64,000 nt of DNA from Ga0077548 sp035440445 (GTDB lineage Bacteria; Pseudomonadota; Alphaproteobacteria; Rhizobiales; Xanthobacteraceae): assembly GCA_035440445.1 (NCBI GenBank), contig DAORMJ010000020.1, forward strand, positions 1-64,000, given 5' to 3'. Made by a program: the position numbers and the translations under genes. A model generated the notes under the pieces. It was given only the letters and a program-made list of their open reading frames with translations, was not told the origin of the DNA and searched no databases. Shown piece by piece: positions 8,203 to 17,674 of the stretch (its first letter is position 1; each line of letters opens with the position of its first letter).

Positions 8203-8970
8203 ATGGAATTACAGCGTAACGAATTCAAGCATGCGATCGCGGCCGGTAAGCTCCAGATCGGACTCTGGAATAGCCTCTGCAGCAATATCGTCACCGAAAT
8301 CGTCTGTTACAGCGGCTTCGACTGGCTGCTGCTCGATACCGAGCATTCGCCGAATGAGTTGCCTGCGGTGATGGCGCAGTTGCAGTCGGTGCAAAGAGGC
8401 ACGGCAACGCCGATCGTGCGTCCCGCGTGGAATGATGCGGTGTTGATCAAGCGCATTCTCGATATCGGTGCGCAGTCGATCCTGGTGCCCTTCGTGCAGA
8501 ACGCGGAAGAGGCGAAGCAAGCCGTCGCCGCGACGCGCTATCCGCCCGAGGGAATTCGCGGGATCACGGGTAGCGGCCGGGCAAGCCGCTATGGGCGGAC
8601 CAAAGACTATCTGAAGAAAGCAAACGCGGAGATTTGCCTGCTAGTACAGGCGGAGACGCGTGAGGCGTTGGAGCAGCTCGAGGCGATCGCGAGCGTCGAA
8701 GGTGTCGATGGCGTGTTCGTCGGACCCGCGGACCTTTCGGCCTCGTTCGGCCATATCGGCAACCCGCAGCATCCGGAAGTGCAGAAAGCGATCGAGGATG
8801 TGGCGAAGCGGCTAAAGAAGATCGGCAAGCCTGCCGGCATCCTGACGCCGGTGATGGAAGAGGCGCATCGCTACATCGAGTGGGGATACACGTTCGTAGC
8901 GGTCGGCTCCGATCTTGGCTTGCTGGCCAAGGGTGCCGATACGCTCGCAGCCCACTTCAAGCAAAAATAG
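8203..8970 (+). CDS. HpcH/HpaI-family aldolase
   Basis: A 255-aa cytosolic class II (metal-dependent) aldolase of the HpcH/HpaI family, related to 4-hydroxy-2-oxoheptanedioate aldolase and 2-keto-3-deoxy-sugar acid aldolases that split a hydroxy-keto acid into pyruvate and an aldehyde. Visible signatures are LLLDTEHSP (residues 42-50), RGITGSGRASRYG near 120-135, the metal-ligand region QAETREAL and VFVGPADLSASFG near 175-188. An SDR dehydrogenase gene follows after 24 bases, probably in the same operon. The actual sugar-acid or aromatic substrate cannot be told. Confidence 0.92.
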   Translation: MELQRNEFKHAIAAGKLQIGLWNSLCSNIVTEIVCYSGFDWLLLDTEHSPNELPAVMAQLQSVQRGTATPIVRPAWNDAVLIKRILDIGAQSILVPFVQNAEEAKQAVAATRYPPEGIRGITGSGRASRYGRTKDYLKKANAEICLLVQAETREALEQLEAIASVEGVDGVFVGPADLSASFGHIGNPQHPEVQKAIEDVAKRLKKIGKPAGILTPVMEEAHRYIEWGYTFVAVGSDLGLLAKGADTLAAHFKQK

Positions 8971-8994
8971 ACGCGCCGCGCGCGGGAGAAGGCC

Positions 8995-9792
8995 ATGAGC
9001 AAAGCAAGACTGGAAGGCAAACGTGCGATCGTGACAGGCGCGGGCAGCGGGATCGGGCGCGCTTCTGCGAGACTGTTTGCCGCCGAAGGTGCCTCTGTCC
9101 TCGCGGTGGACAAGACAAAAGCAGCAGTCGAGGAAACCGCGGCACTGATCGCGAAGGATGGCAACAAGGCGATCGCGATGGCCGCCGACGCCGGCGACGA
9201 AGCCGAGGTCAAAAACTACGTTGCAAAGGCAGTGAGCGAATTCGGCGGCATCGACGTGGTCTATGCGAACGCTGGCATTAGCGGCGGTCTCGTTCCCTTG
9301 TGGGAACAGTCGGTCGAGATGTGGCAGGAAATCCTGCGGGTCAATCTCATCGGCCCGTTCCTCGCGATTCAGAACATCGCGCCGTTGATGATCAAAGAGG
9401 GTAAAGGATCGATTGTCTGCACGGCGTCAGTTGCCGGGCTTCGCGCGAACGCGGGCGGTCATCCTTACAGCGCGAGCAAGGCCGGCGTGATCAGCCTCGT
9501 GCAGACGACTGCAAGCTCGCTTTCGGGCACCGGCGTCCGCATCAACGCGATCTGCCCGGGGCTGATCGAGACCGGCATGACGAAGCCGATCTTTGATTAC
9601 GCCGCGGGCAGGGGTACGACCGCGAAGCTTGGCCAGATCAATCCGATGCAGCGTCACGGCAATCCGGAAGAGATCGCCGCGATGGCGCTTTTTCTGGCGA
9701 GCGACGATGCGTCCTACGTCAACGGTCAGGCGATTGCCGTGGACGGCGGCCTTTCGAGTTCGCACCCATTCGTCGGGAAGTTGCGGGTCTGA
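8995..9792 (+). CDS. short-chain dehydrogenase/reductase (SDR)
   Basis: Classical SDR oxidoreductase of 265 aa. The NAD(P)-binding TGAGSGIG motif is at residues 14-21, ANAG at 91-94, and the catalytic triad is S145, Y158 and K162 (YSASK). The DGG ending region (AIAVDGG) is typical. D39 after the second strand (LAVD) suggests NAD(H) preference. It is 24 bases downstream of the aldolase and likely oxidises a sugar or hydroxy acid in the same catabolic route; the substrate is inferred from neighbourhood only. Confidence 0.92.
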   Translation: MSKARLEGKRAIVTGAGSGIGRASARLFAAEGASVLAVDKTKAAVEETAALIAKDGNKAIAMAADAGDEAEVKNYVAKAVSEFGGIDVVYANAGISGGLVPLWEQSVEMWQEILRVNLIGPFLAIQNIAPLMIKEGKGSIVCTASVAGLRANAGGHPYSASKAGVISLVQTTASSLSGTGVRINAICPGLIETGMTKPIFDYAAGRGTTAKLGQINPMQRHGNPEEIAAMALFLASDDASYVNGQAIAVDGGLSSSHPFVGKLRV

Positions 9793-9795
9793 GCA

Positions 9796-10971
9796 TCAGG
9801 CAAGTTGCTTCAACCCGTGCTCCAGATCCGCGATCAGATCGTCGGGATCTTCGAGACCAATGTGGAGACGAACGGCCGGACCGCCGGGATTCCATTGGGT
9901 AGCCGTTCGGTAGTCGGAGCAGTCGAACGGGATTGCGAGACTCTCGAACCCGCCCCAGCTGTAGCCCATGCCGAAAAGGCTCAGCGCGTCGAAGAGCGCC
10001 CCAATCTTCTTTTCGTACTCGGGCTTCAGAACGATCGCGAAAAGCCCGCACGCTCCGTCGAAGTCGCGTTTCCATAATGCGTGGCCCGGGTCGCTTTCGA
10101 GTGCAGGGTGGAGCACACGCAGAACTTCGGGCCGCTCCGCCAGCCAGCGCGCAACACGAAGACCGGAAGCCATGTGCCGCTCCAGCCGTACCCCCATCGT
10201 GCGCAGGCCGCGCAACGCGAGATAGACGTCTTCGGGGCCGGGATTGATGCCGAGGTCGCCATGCGTCTGCAGCACGCGCTTGAAAGTGGCGGCATTTGCG
10301 GAAATAGCGCCGAGATTGATGTCGGCGTGACCGCCGAGATATTTGGTGCCGGCCTGAATGGAAATATCGACGCCGTGTTCGTGCGGCCGGAAAAACAGCG
10401 GCGTCGCCCACGTGTTGTCGATCAGGCTGACGGCGCCGTGCGCCGCGGCGGCCTTCGCGATCGCAGGCACGTCCTGCATTTCGAAGCTCTGCGATCCGGG
10501 CGCTTCCAGATAAACCGCAGTCGTATTCGGTTTGAACAGGGAGCCGATTTCGCTACCGATCAGCGGATCGTAATATGTAATTTCGACGCCGAGCCGCTTC
10601 AGAATGGTGTCGCAGATGTTTCGCGTCGGCCGATAGACCGTGTCGGCAACGAGGATATGGTCGCCGGACTTCACGACCGAGAGAAGTGCGGTGCTGATTG
10701 CCGAAAGTCCGGAAGGCGTCAGCACGACGCCGGCGCCTTTCTCGAACTCCGCAAGCGATTTCGAAAGCGCATCGAGGGTCGGCGTGCCGCGCCTACCGTA
10801 TGTATACCGGCCACGATGCGTGATCAGGTCGTCGTATGTCTCGTAGAGAATCGTGGAACCGCGAAAAAGCGGCGTATTGACGAAGCCGTCGTACTCAAAA
10901 GGGGAGCGGCCTGCGAGCACGAGCGCTGTCGCGGGACGATAGCGCGCGCTGTCATTCTTCTTTTTCGACAT
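9796..10971 (-). CDS. metC: cystathionine beta-lyase
   Basis: PLP enzyme of the Cys/Met metabolism family, 391 aa, converting cystathionine to homocysteine, pyruvate and ammonia. The early TPLFRGSTILYETYDDL motif and RYTYGRRGTPT segment are typical of alphaproteobacterial MetC. The PLP-binding lysine is K210 in SIQAGTKYLGGHAD, with D185 in SLIDNTWATP contacting the cofactor. The C-terminal SWGGFESLAIP and RLHIGLEDPDDLI signatures are present. The gene is convergent with the SDR and divergent from aapJ. The subfamily call over cystathionine gamma-lyase/synthase rests on these motifs. Confidence 0.88.
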   Translation of the reverse strand: MSKKKNDSARYRPATALVLAGRSPFEYDGFVNTPLFRGSTILYETYDDLITHRGRYTYGRRGTPTLDALSKSLAEFEKGAGVVLTPSGLSAISTALLSVVKSGDHILVADTVYRPTRNICDTILKRLGVEITYYDPLIGSEIGSLFKPNTTAVYLEAPGSQSFEMQDVPAIAKAAAAHGAVSLIDNTWATPLFFRPHEHGVDISIQAGTKYLGGHADINLGAISANAATFKRVLQTHGDLGINPGPEDVYLALRGLRTMGVRLERHMASGLRVARWLAERPEVLRVLHPALESDPGHALWKRDFDGACGLFAIVLKPEYEKKIGALFDALSLFGMGYSWGGFESLAIPFDCSDYRTATQWNPGGPAVRLHIGLEDPDDLIADLEHGLKQLA

Positions 10972-11028
10972 CTTTCCGCCTTGCGTAATTTCGATGCGGA
11001 TATCGTCGCCAATGCCCGCCTTAAATGC

Positions 11029-11057
11029 TTGACCTATATCGGGTTTTAGCCTGTGAT
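11029..11057 (+). promoter_or_regulatory. candidate promoter of the aap operon
   Basis: TTGACC at 11029-11034 and TGTGAT at 11052-11057 are 17 bases apart, about 100 bases ahead of aapJ. The -35 box is strong and the -10 box partial. An AGGAG ribosome site precedes the ATG at 11158. Confidence 0.35.
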
Positions 11058-11157
11058 GGCGTAAGAGAGAACTCCCGCGCCAACGGCCGGTTTGTCTGCC
11101 ATACTGGCTGCCGAGCAGGGAACAATAACAAGAGCCGCCGTGAGATAGGAGAGCCTT

Positions 11158-12171
11158 ATGGGACGGTCGTCTATTTTATTTGCATTAGCCGTGTCGGTCG
11201 CGCTCGGAAGCACCGCCAGCGCGGGCACGCTTGATGACGTGAAGATGCGCGGGTCCATTCTTTGTGGCGTCAGCGGCGGTCTCGCGGGCTTCGCCCAGCC
11301 GGACGACAAGGGCAACTGGACGGGCATCGACGTGGACTTCTGCCGCGCAGTGGCGGCGGCGATCTTCAACGATCCCACCAAAGTGAAGTTTCTGCCGCTG
11401 ACCGCGAAAGATCGCTTCACCGCCCTGCAGTCGCGGGAAATCGATCTGCTTTCCCGCAACACCACGTGGACCAGTTCGCGCGACAGCCAGCTCGGCTTCA
11501 ACTTCGCGGGCGTGATCTATTACGATGCGCAGGGCTTCATGGTCCGCAAGTCGGCGAAGGTCAGCTCGGCGCTGGAGCTGTCGAACACGACCGTATGCAC
11601 GCAGAGCGGCACCACGACCCAGCTCAATCTGGCGGACTACTTCCGCTCGAACAACATGAAATACGAGGCCGTCGTCTTCAACACCGCGGACGAAGTGATC
11701 AAGGCCTACGAAAGCGGCCGCTGCGACGTGTTCACGACCGACGTCTCGCAGATTTACGCCGAGCGCCTGAAGCTCTCCAAGCCGGACGATCACATGATCC
11801 TTCCGGAACTGATTTCCAAGGAGCCGCTCGGACCGCTGGTTCGCCACGGCGACGATCAATGGTTCGATGTCGTGAAGTGGGTTCTGTTCGCGATGATCAA
11901 CGCGGAGGAATATGACATCAATCAGAAGACGCTAGATCAGCGGCTGAAATCCGAGCGTCCCGACGTAAAACGCCTGCTCGGTATCGAAGGCAATTACGGC
12001 GAGCAGCTTGGCCTCACCAATGACTGGGTCGTTCGCATCATCCGGCACGTTGGCAATTATGGTGAGATCTTCGATCGGAACGTCGGAGAGAACTCGCGCC
12101 TGAAAATCGACCGCGGGCTCAATAAGCTCTGGAACAAGGGCGGCATTCAGTACGCGCCGCCTGTGCGATAA
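11158..12171 (+). CDS. aapJ: general L-amino acid ABC transporter, periplasmic binding protein
   Basis: Periplasmic solute-binding protein (SBP family 3) of 337 aa that delivers amino acids to the AapQMP complex. The signal peptide covers about residues 1-22 (cleavage after STASA). The mature part contains the family features VSGGLAGFAQPD and GIDVDFCRAVAAA, two redox-relevant cysteines (CGVSGG and VCTQSGTTTQ), and the LLSRNTTWTSSRD segment specific for the AapJ/BztA group. It is the first gene of a four-gene operon in the order J-Q-M-P. In Rhizobium the Aap system takes up a broad range of L-amino acids. Confidence 0.95.
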   Translation: MGRSSILFALAVSVALGSTASAGTLDDVKMRGSILCGVSGGLAGFAQPDDKGNWTGIDVDFCRAVAAAIFNDPTKVKFLPLTAKDRFTALQSREIDLLSRNTTWTSSRDSQLGFNFAGVIYYDAQGFMVRKSAKVSSALELSNTTVCTQSGTTTQLNLADYFRSNNMKYEAVVFNTADEVIKAYESGRCDVFTTDVSQIYAERLKLSKPDDHMILPELISKEPLGPLVRHGDDQWFDVVKWVLFAMINAEEYDINQKTLDQRLKSERPDVKRLLGIEGNYGEQLGLTNDWVVRIIRHVGNYGEIFDRNVGENSRLKIDRGLNKLWNKGGIQYAPPVR

Positions 12172-12218
12172 GTTTCAGCCGTTTTGCGGTTTGTAAGGAT
12201 AGACCGGAGGATCGTCAC

Positions 12219-13406
12219 ATGACCGATCTTCCGGTCCGTCGTGAAAAGACCCGGGTAAACTGGATATTCCATCCCCGCGTCCGTTCGGTCTTCATACAGC
12301 TTTTGCTTGTCGCGCTGGTATTGCTCGTCGCGTGGTTCATCTATCGCACCACCAGTCGCAACATCGCGGCCCAGCGTATTCCGATCGGATTTGATTTTTT
12401 CTGGATCGAATCCGGCTTCTCGATCAGTCAGGCGCTGATCCCGTTTTCCGAGAGCAATACCTACGCGCGCGCCTTTCTGGTCGGTCTCCTGAACACGCTC
12501 TTCGTTTCAGCGCTTGGCGTCGTGTTTGCGACGATCATTGGATTCCTGGTCGGGATCGGCAGGCTCTCCAACAACTGGATGATCTCTAGGCTGTGCGGGA
12601 CTTACGTCGAAGTCATTCGCAATCTGCCGCTCTTGTTTCAGATTCTGTTCTGGTATCTGGCGGTGCTGGCGGCGCTTCCCGTGCCGCGGCAGAGCATTTC
12701 TCTTGCCGGCGACGTATTCATCAACAATCGCGGCATCATGATGCCGAAGCCGCTGTTCGGCGAGGGCATCGGCATCGTCGCGCTGGTCCTCGCTGCCGGC
12801 CTTCTGCTTTCCCTGATCGTTGCGGTCACATCGCGGCGGTACCGCATTCGTACAGGGCGGCGAATAACACTCTGGCCGGTCTATCTGCTTTTGATCGTTC
12901 CGGTGCCGCTTGCGGCCTTCGCGTATCTCGGCGTCAGTTTCGATATCGACCGGCCGGTGCTGAAAGGCTTCAATTTCAACGGCGGCGTGCGGGTCATCCC
13001 GGAATTCCTGGCGCTTCTGATCGCGCTCTCCACCTATACCGCGGGCTTCATTGCCGAGATCGTGCGCGCGGGCGTGCTTGCTGTGCCGAAAGGGCAAAGC
13101 GAGGCGGCAAGTGCCTTGGGGCTCCGGCGCTCGCCGCTTTTGCGATTGGTGGTGGTGCCGCAGGCGCTCCGCGTAATCATTCCGCCGCTGACGAGCCAGT
13201 ATCTCAACCTGATCAAGAATTCCTCTCTTGCGGTGAGTATCGGCTATCCGGATCTTGTGAGCGTCTTTGCCGGCACGACGCTGAACAACACGGGGCAGGC
13301 CATCGAGATCCTCGGGATCACCATGCTCGTCTATCTGGTCATCTCGTTGATCGTGTCGTTCGGGATGAATCTCTATAACCGGCGCATTGCGCTGAAGGAG
13401 CGATGA
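12219..13406 (+). CDS. aapQ: general L-amino acid ABC transporter permease AapQ
   Basis: Inner-membrane permease of the HisM/GltK (His/Glu/Gln/Arg) type, 395 aa, about eight membrane segments. A long cytoplasmic N-terminus (1-25) leads to the first helix. The conserved GTYVEVIRNLPLLFQILFWY motif lies near residues 127-146. The EAA loop (AVPKGQSEAASALGL) is near 287-301, followed by PQALRVIIPPLTSQYLNLIKNSSLA. It dimerises with AapM and is encoded directly downstream of the binding protein. Confidence 0.95.
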   Translation: MTDLPVRREKTRVNWIFHPRVRSVFIQLLLVALVLLVAWFIYRTTSRNIAAQRIPIGFDFFWIESGFSISQALIPFSESNTYARAFLVGLLNTLFVSALGVVFATIIGFLVGIGRLSNNWMISRLCGTYVEVIRNLPLLFQILFWYLAVLAALPVPRQSISLAGDVFINNRGIMMPKPLFGEGIGIVALVLAAGLLLSLIVAVTSRRYRIRTGRRITLWPVYLLLIVPVPLAAFAYLGVSFDIDRPVLKGFNFNGGVRVIPEFLALLIALSTYTAGFIAEIVRAGVLAVPKGQSEAASALGLRRSPLLRLVVVPQALRVIIPPLTSQYLNLIKNSSLAVSIGYPDLVSVFAGTTLNNTGQAIEILGITMLVYLVISLIVSFGMNLYNRRIALKER

Positions 13407-13407
13407 C

Positions 13408-14787
13408 ATGAGCATCGCTTTCGTCCGTCGCGAGACGTTGCCCCCGCTGCCGGCGCCCGCAAGCCAGGCCGGCGTTTACGGCTTCTTTCATGCGCGGTTC
13501 TTCGCAAGTCCACGCGATATTGCGATGTCGGTTATCGGGCTTGCGGCGCTCGTATTGATTGCGGCTCCCTTGCTCCGCTTCCTTGTAATCGATGCAGTAT
13601 GGACGGGTGCTAACCGGGACGCCTGCGTTGCTGTCCCGACCGGCGCATGCTGGCCGTTCGTTGTGGCGAAGTTCAACCAGTTCATCTACGGATTTTATCC
13701 GCATGACGAGCTATGGCGGCCGAACCTAGTATTCCTGCTCGGCCTGTTGCTGCTCGTGCCGCTTCTGATCCCGTCGATGCCGTGGAAGCGGCTGAACGCA
13801 GCGCTGTTCCTCGGGATCTATCCGGTGCTGGGCTTTGTCCTGCTGACCGGCGGTAACCTAGATCCGCAGCGTTTCGTGCTCGGGCGCTTTGTCGATCTTG
13901 CCCCTTACACTGGCGACCACCGGCTGTTCGGTTTCCGCGCGACCTTTTGGGCGGATTACGCGATCTCCGCGCTTTTGCTGACGCTTCCGATTGCGCTGAT
14001 CGCTCGGTTGTTCGGCACGCGCTTTTCAACGTCGTTCAAGGCCATGGCGGCGTTCTTCATCGCGCTTGCGATTGTGATCCTGCCGGTCGACGCGGATTTC
14101 GGTTTGCGCTGGGTCGAAACCCGCGAGTGGGGCGGGCTCCTTGTCACGCTCGTTGTCGCGGTGACCGGGATTGTCGCGGCACTGCCGATCGGCATCGCGC
14201 TCGCACTGGGACGCCGGTCCGAAATGCGGCTGGTGCGCTGGGCAAGCATTGCCTTCATTGAGTTCTGGCGCGGCGTCCCGCTGATCACGGTGCTGTTCTT
14301 CGCGACCTATATGCTGCCGCTCTTCCTTCCGGGCGGTGCGAGTATTGAACGCCTCGTGCGCGCGCTCATTGGCGTTGCGCTCTTCTCTGGCGCTTACATG
14401 GCCGAGGTCGTGCGCGGCGGCCTTCAGGCCGTGCCGAAGCATCAGTACGAGAGCGCAGCGGCGCTTGGTTTGGGTTACTGGAAAACCATGGGCCTCATCG
14501 TGCTGCCGCAGGCCTTGACCAAGGTGATCCCGGGAATCGTGAACAACTTCATCGGGCTCTTCAAGGATACGACGCTCGTGCAGATCGTGGCGATCCTCGA
14601 TCTCCTGGGCCAGATCAGGTCGGCTTTCTCGGACCCGAACTGGGCATCGCCGACCACTCTATACACGGGCTTTGCCTTTGCGGGGTTGATCTATTTCGCG
14701 TTCTGTTTTGCGATGTCGCGCTATTCGCTGTTTCTGGAGCGCCGCGCCGGCAGCAGCGCATTGCGTGTTGAAGGAGCCATGCGATGA
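13408..14787 (+). CDS. aapM: general L-amino acid ABC transporter permease AapM
   Basis: Second permease of the Aap complex, 459 aa. The N-terminal third includes the extra periplasmic region with two cysteines (ACVAVPTGACWPF) typical of AapM/BztC. The transport core carries the FIEFWRGVPLITVLF motif near residue 285 and the EAA loop AVPKHQYESAAALGLGYWKT near 345-365, then PQALTKVIPGIVNNFIGLFKDTTLV. The start is one base after the aapQ stop and the end overlaps aapP by ATGA, so the three genes are tightly coupled. Confidence 0.95.
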   Translation: MSIAFVRRETLPPLPAPASQAGVYGFFHARFFASPRDIAMSVIGLAALVLIAAPLLRFLVIDAVWTGANRDACVAVPTGACWPFVVAKFNQFIYGFYPHDELWRPNLVFLLGLLLLVPLLIPSMPWKRLNAALFLGIYPVLGFVLLTGGNLDPQRFVLGRFVDLAPYTGDHRLFGFRATFWADYAISALLLTLPIALIARLFGTRFSTSFKAMAAFFIALAIVILPVDADFGLRWVETREWGGLLVTLVVAVTGIVAALPIGIALALGRRSEMRLVRWASIAFIEFWRGVPLITVLFFATYMLPLFLPGGASIERLVRALIGVALFSGAYMAEVVRGGLQAVPKHQYESAAALGLGYWKTMGLIVLPQALTKVIPGIVNNFIGLFKDTTLVQIVAILDLLGQIRSAFSDPNWASPTTLYTGFAFAGLIYFAFCFAMSRYSLFLERRAGSSALRVEGAMR

Positions 14788-15545
14788 GTGATCTCGCGAC
14801 GACGGCGGACGCGGTCGCCGTTGAAATGGCGGGCGTGAACAAATGGTTCGGCACGTTTCACGTCCTGCGCGACGTGAACCTGAAAGTCGCGCGGAAAGAA
14901 CGGATCGTAATCTGCGGGCCGTCAGGTTCGGGAAAGTCCACGCTGATCCGCTGCATCAATCGGCTCGAAGAACACCAGCAGGGCCGGATCGTGGTCGATG
15001 GCGTGGAGCTGACCGCCGATCTGCGCAGCATCGACGCCGTTCGCGCAGATGTCGGCATGGTGTTTCAGCAGTTCAACCTCTTTCCGCATCTTACAGTGCT
15101 TGAGAACTGCACGCTGGCACAGATATGGGTTCGCCGGAGGCCGAAAGCGCAGGCCGAAGAAGTGGCCATGGAGTTTCTGAAGCGGGTCCGGATTCCTGAA
15201 CAGGCGAACAAATATCCGGCGCAGCTATCGGGTGGCCAGCAGCAGCGCGTCGCGATCGCCCGCGCGCTTTGCATGAATCCGAAAATCATGCTGTTCGACG
15301 AGCCGACCTCCGCGCTCGACCCGGAAATGATCAAGGAAGTCCTCGACACGATCCGCTCGCTGGCGGAAGACGGCATGACCATGCTGATCGTGACGCACGA
15401 GATGGGCTTCGCCCGTCAGGTCGCCGATCGCATCGTTTTCATGGACGAGGGGCAGATCGTCGAAATGAACCGGCCGGAAGCGTTCTTCACGAATCCGCAG
15501 CACGAGCGGACGAAGCGCTTCCTGTCGCAAATCCTGCACAACTAG
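14784..15545 (+). CDS. aapP: general L-amino acid ABC transporter ATP-binding protein
   Basis: Cytosolic ATPase of the Aap importer, 253 aa, in the HisP/GlnQ class. Walker A GPSGSGKST is at residues 45-53, a Q loop is in GMVFQQFNLFPHL, the ABC signature is LSGGQQQRVAIARAL and Walker B is IMLFDEPTSALD; the H-loop histidine is in IVTHEMGFA. The ATG overlaps the stop of aapM. It is the last gene of the operon; the MBL-fold gene converges on it with its stop at the adjacent base. Confidence 0.96.
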   Translation: MSDLATTADAVAVEMAGVNKWFGTFHVLRDVNLKVARKERIVICGPSGSGKSTLIRCINRLEEHQQGRIVVDGVELTADLRSIDAVRADVGMVFQQFNLFPHLTVLENCTLAQIWVRRRPKAQAEEVAMEFLKRVRIPEQANKYPAQLSGGQQQRVAIARALCMNPKIMLFDEPTSALDPEMIKEVLDTIRSLAEDGMTMLIVTHEMGFARQVADRIVFMDEGQIVEMNRPEAFFTNPQHERTKRFLSQILHN

Positions 15546-16409
15546 TCACAGCGCGCCAAGCGGGATCTTCAGATAGTTGCGGCCGTTGTCTTCGGGATCG
15601 GGGAGGCGGCCGCCGCGCATGTTTACCTGCAGCGCATGCAGGATCAGCTTCGGCATCGGGAGCGTTGCATCGCGCGCCTCGCGTACGGCTACATACTGCT
15701 CGCATGTCGGCCGCGACGCGAAATGCTTGTTCGTGGCCTTCTGCTCCTTCACCGAGGACTCCCACTTCGGCGCACGTCCGCCGGGCATGTAGTCGTGTCC
15801 GGTGAACAGGCGCGTGTCGTCGGGGAGCGAAAGAATCTGCTGGATGGAGTCGTAGAGCCGCGCGGCGCTCCCGCCGGGAAAGTCGGCGCGCGCCGAGCCG
15901 TAATCGGGCTGAAACAGTGTGTCATGCACGAAGGCGGCGTCACCAACGATATAGGTGATGGAGCAGAGCGTATGGCCGGGCGAGAGCATCACGCGCGCGT
16001 CGAGCGAGCCGATCTTGAACGTCTCGCCATCGGCGAACAACTTGTCCCATTGCGATCCGTCGGCCACGAATGCGGGGAGATTGTAGATCTTCTTCCAGAG
16101 TTTCTGGACTTCGATGATTTTCTCGCCAATCGCCGTCGGCGCGCCGAGTTTTTCTTTCAGATAGGTGGCGGAAGAAAAGTGATCCGCATGCGGGTGCGTA
16201 TCGAGAATCCACTCGACGGTCAGTCCACGCCGCACGATTTCGTCGAGCAATGCATCCGCGGTCTTGTGCGACACGCGGCCCGACTTTTCGTCGTAGTCCA
16301 GCACCGGATCGATAATGGCTGCGCGCTTGGTCGCGGGATCTTCGACGAGATATTCGATCGAGAAAGTCGGCTCGTGGAAGAAGCCGGTTACAATCGGGTT
16401 GCCGGGCAT
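15546..16409 (-). CDS. MBL-fold hydrolase, persulfide dioxygenase (Blh/ETHE1-related)
   Basis: Metallo-beta-lactamase fold protein of 287 aa from the ATG at 16409. The metal-binding THPHADH motif is at residues 71-77, with further ligand histidine in MLSPGHT, aspartate in VHDTLFQPDYG and histidine in FTGHDYMPGG. The whole pattern (AAIIDPVLDYD, ADFPGGSAARLYDS, LPDDTRLFTGHDY) is that of the Blh/ETHE1-related group, whose characterised members oxidise glutathione persulfide to sulfite in sulfide detoxification. The gene sits 8 bases downstream of sseA on the same strand, which supports a sulfur role. Confidence 0.87.
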   Translation of the reverse strand: MPGNPIVTGFFHEPTFSIEYLVEDPATKRAAIIDPVLDYDEKSGRVSHKTADALLDEIVRRGLTVEWILDTHPHADHFSSATYLKEKLGAPTAIGEKIIEVQKLWKKIYNLPAFVADGSQWDKLFADGETFKIGSLDARVMLSPGHTLCSITYIVGDAAFVHDTLFQPDYGSARADFPGGSAARLYDSIQQILSLPDDTRLFTGHDYMPGGRAPKWESSVKEQKATNKHFASRPTCEQYVAVREARDATLPMPKLILHALQVNMRGGRLPDPEDNGRNYLKIPLGAL

Positions 16410-16417
16410 CGTCGCTG

Positions 16418-17275
16418 TCAGCTCTTTTTCGCGGGCCCGGTCGCCTTGGGCGTCGTCGGATTGGTGCCCCATTCGGACCAGGAGCCATCGTAAAGCGCAG
16501 CGGGCTGCTTACCGATTGCGTCGAGCGCGAGCCAGAGGATCGCGGCAGAAACCCCGGAACCGCAACTGACGATCGCAGGCTCGGAAGGATCGTAGCCGGC
16601 TTCGTCGAATGCTTTTTTGATCTGGTCCTGCGAGGCAAGCCTGCCGTCTTTCACGAGCGCGCTCGAAGGCACATTGATGCTGCCGGGAATATGCCCAGAG
16701 GCAACTCCGGCCCGCGGCTCGGCTTCCTCGCCACGGAAGCGTGCCGCCGGGCGCGCATCGATAACCTGCGCGGTCTTTTGCTTCAGCGAAAGATCGACGC
16801 GATCGAGATTTGCGACCATGGCAGGCGAGAAGTGCGGCGTGAAGCTCCCGGGCTCGCGGACGACATTTCCGCTTTCCACGGGCAGTCCTTTTGCGCGCCA
16901 GTTCGGAAGTCCGCCTTCAAGGATATAGACCTCGGCCACGCCGAACGCTTTGAACGTGAACCAGACGCGTGGTGCTGAGAACAATCCTGCGCCGTCATAG
17001 ACGACAATGCGTTGTCCGTCCGAGATTCCGAGCCTCGCCATGTGAAGCGAGAATACTTCCGGCGGCGGCAGCATGTGGGGAAGGGTGGAATTGATGTCTT
17101 TCACTTCGTCGATGTCGAAATAGACCGCACCGGGAATGTGTGCAGCGTGGTATTCGGCGCGCCCGTCGCGCTTCATCGCCGGCAAATACCAGGAGCCATC
17201 GACGACGACGAGATCGGCCTTGCTGCGCTCGGCCTCAAGCCATTCCGGTGTGACCAATGTTTCGGATGAGGACAT
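16418..17275 (-). CDS. sseA: 3-mercaptopyruvate/thiosulfate sulfurtransferase
   Basis: Two-domain rhodanese of 285 aa. The N-terminal inactive domain (residues 8-135) contains YHAAHIPGAVYFDID; the C-terminal active domain (160-280) contains DARPAARFRGEE and SGHIPGSINVPSS. The active-site loop is CGSGVSA with nucleophile C238. The CGSGVTA-like loop favours 3-mercaptopyruvate over thiosulfate as donor. It moves sulfane sulfur to cyanide or thiol acceptors. Co-oriented with the persulfide-dioxygenase-like gene 8 bases downstream, suggesting coupled persulfide production or clearance. Confidence 0.93.
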   Translation of the reverse strand: MSSSETLVTPEWLEAERSKADLVVVDGSWYLPAMKRDGRAEYHAAHIPGAVYFDIDEVKDINSTLPHMLPPPEVFSLHMARLGISDGQRIVVYDGAGLFSAPRVWFTFKAFGVAEVYILEGGLPNWRAKGLPVESGNVVREPGSFTPHFSPAMVANLDRVDLSLKQKTAQVIDARPAARFRGEEAEPRAGVASGHIPGSINVPSSALVKDGRLASQDQIKKAFDEAGYDPSEPAIVSCGSGVSAAILWLALDAIGKQPAALYDGSWSEWGTNPTTPKATGPAKKS

Positions 17276-17347
17276 GACGATTCCACTTCTGCACTGGCTG
17301 CAGTGTCGGACAGCGGAAACGACTTCGCAACTCCGTAAAGGGCCGGT

Positions 17348-17674
17348 TTAGCAGCCCGTCCGGCAACGGATTCGATCGACGATCGGCTGCTCGCCGACCG
17401 TGCTGACCTCGATAATCATATTCCCGCGCTTCCAGATATGGAGGCAGGCGCCGAGGCCGGTTCCCGCACAGCTGAAGGTTTCGGGAAAGCAGCGCGGATC
17501 ATCCTTCTCGCATGCGACCGCACCCGTAAGCCGCTCCGGTGCGTATCCTTGTGCGAGCAGCGTTTTTCGCGCCGCCGCATAGTCGGTATCCTTGGGGATC
17601 TTTGGCAGGTTCGATTGCGCCTGCGCGCTCGCAGCAGTCAAAACAAAAGCCGCTGCGAGGAGCGCGCCTTTCAT
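17348..17674 (-). CDS. small secreted six-cysteine protein
   Basis: A 108-aa protein of unknown function from the ATG near 17674. A clear signal peptide (MKGALLAAAFVLTAASAQAQ) predicts a mature periplasmic protein of about 88 aa with six cysteines, enough for three disulfides, ending in CRTGC. The ATG overlaps the TGA of the upstream hutX-like gene (ATGA), so translation is coupled. A TTG at 17680 is a less likely start. The pairing with a heme-handling protein suggests a link to heme or to the envelope, but no family is recognised. Confidence 0.75.
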   Translation of the reverse strand: MKGALLAAAFVLTAASAQAQSNLPKIPKDTDYAAARKTLLAQGYAPERLTGAVACEKDDPRCFPETFSCAGTGLGACLHIWKRGNMIIEVSTVGEQPIVDRIRCRTGC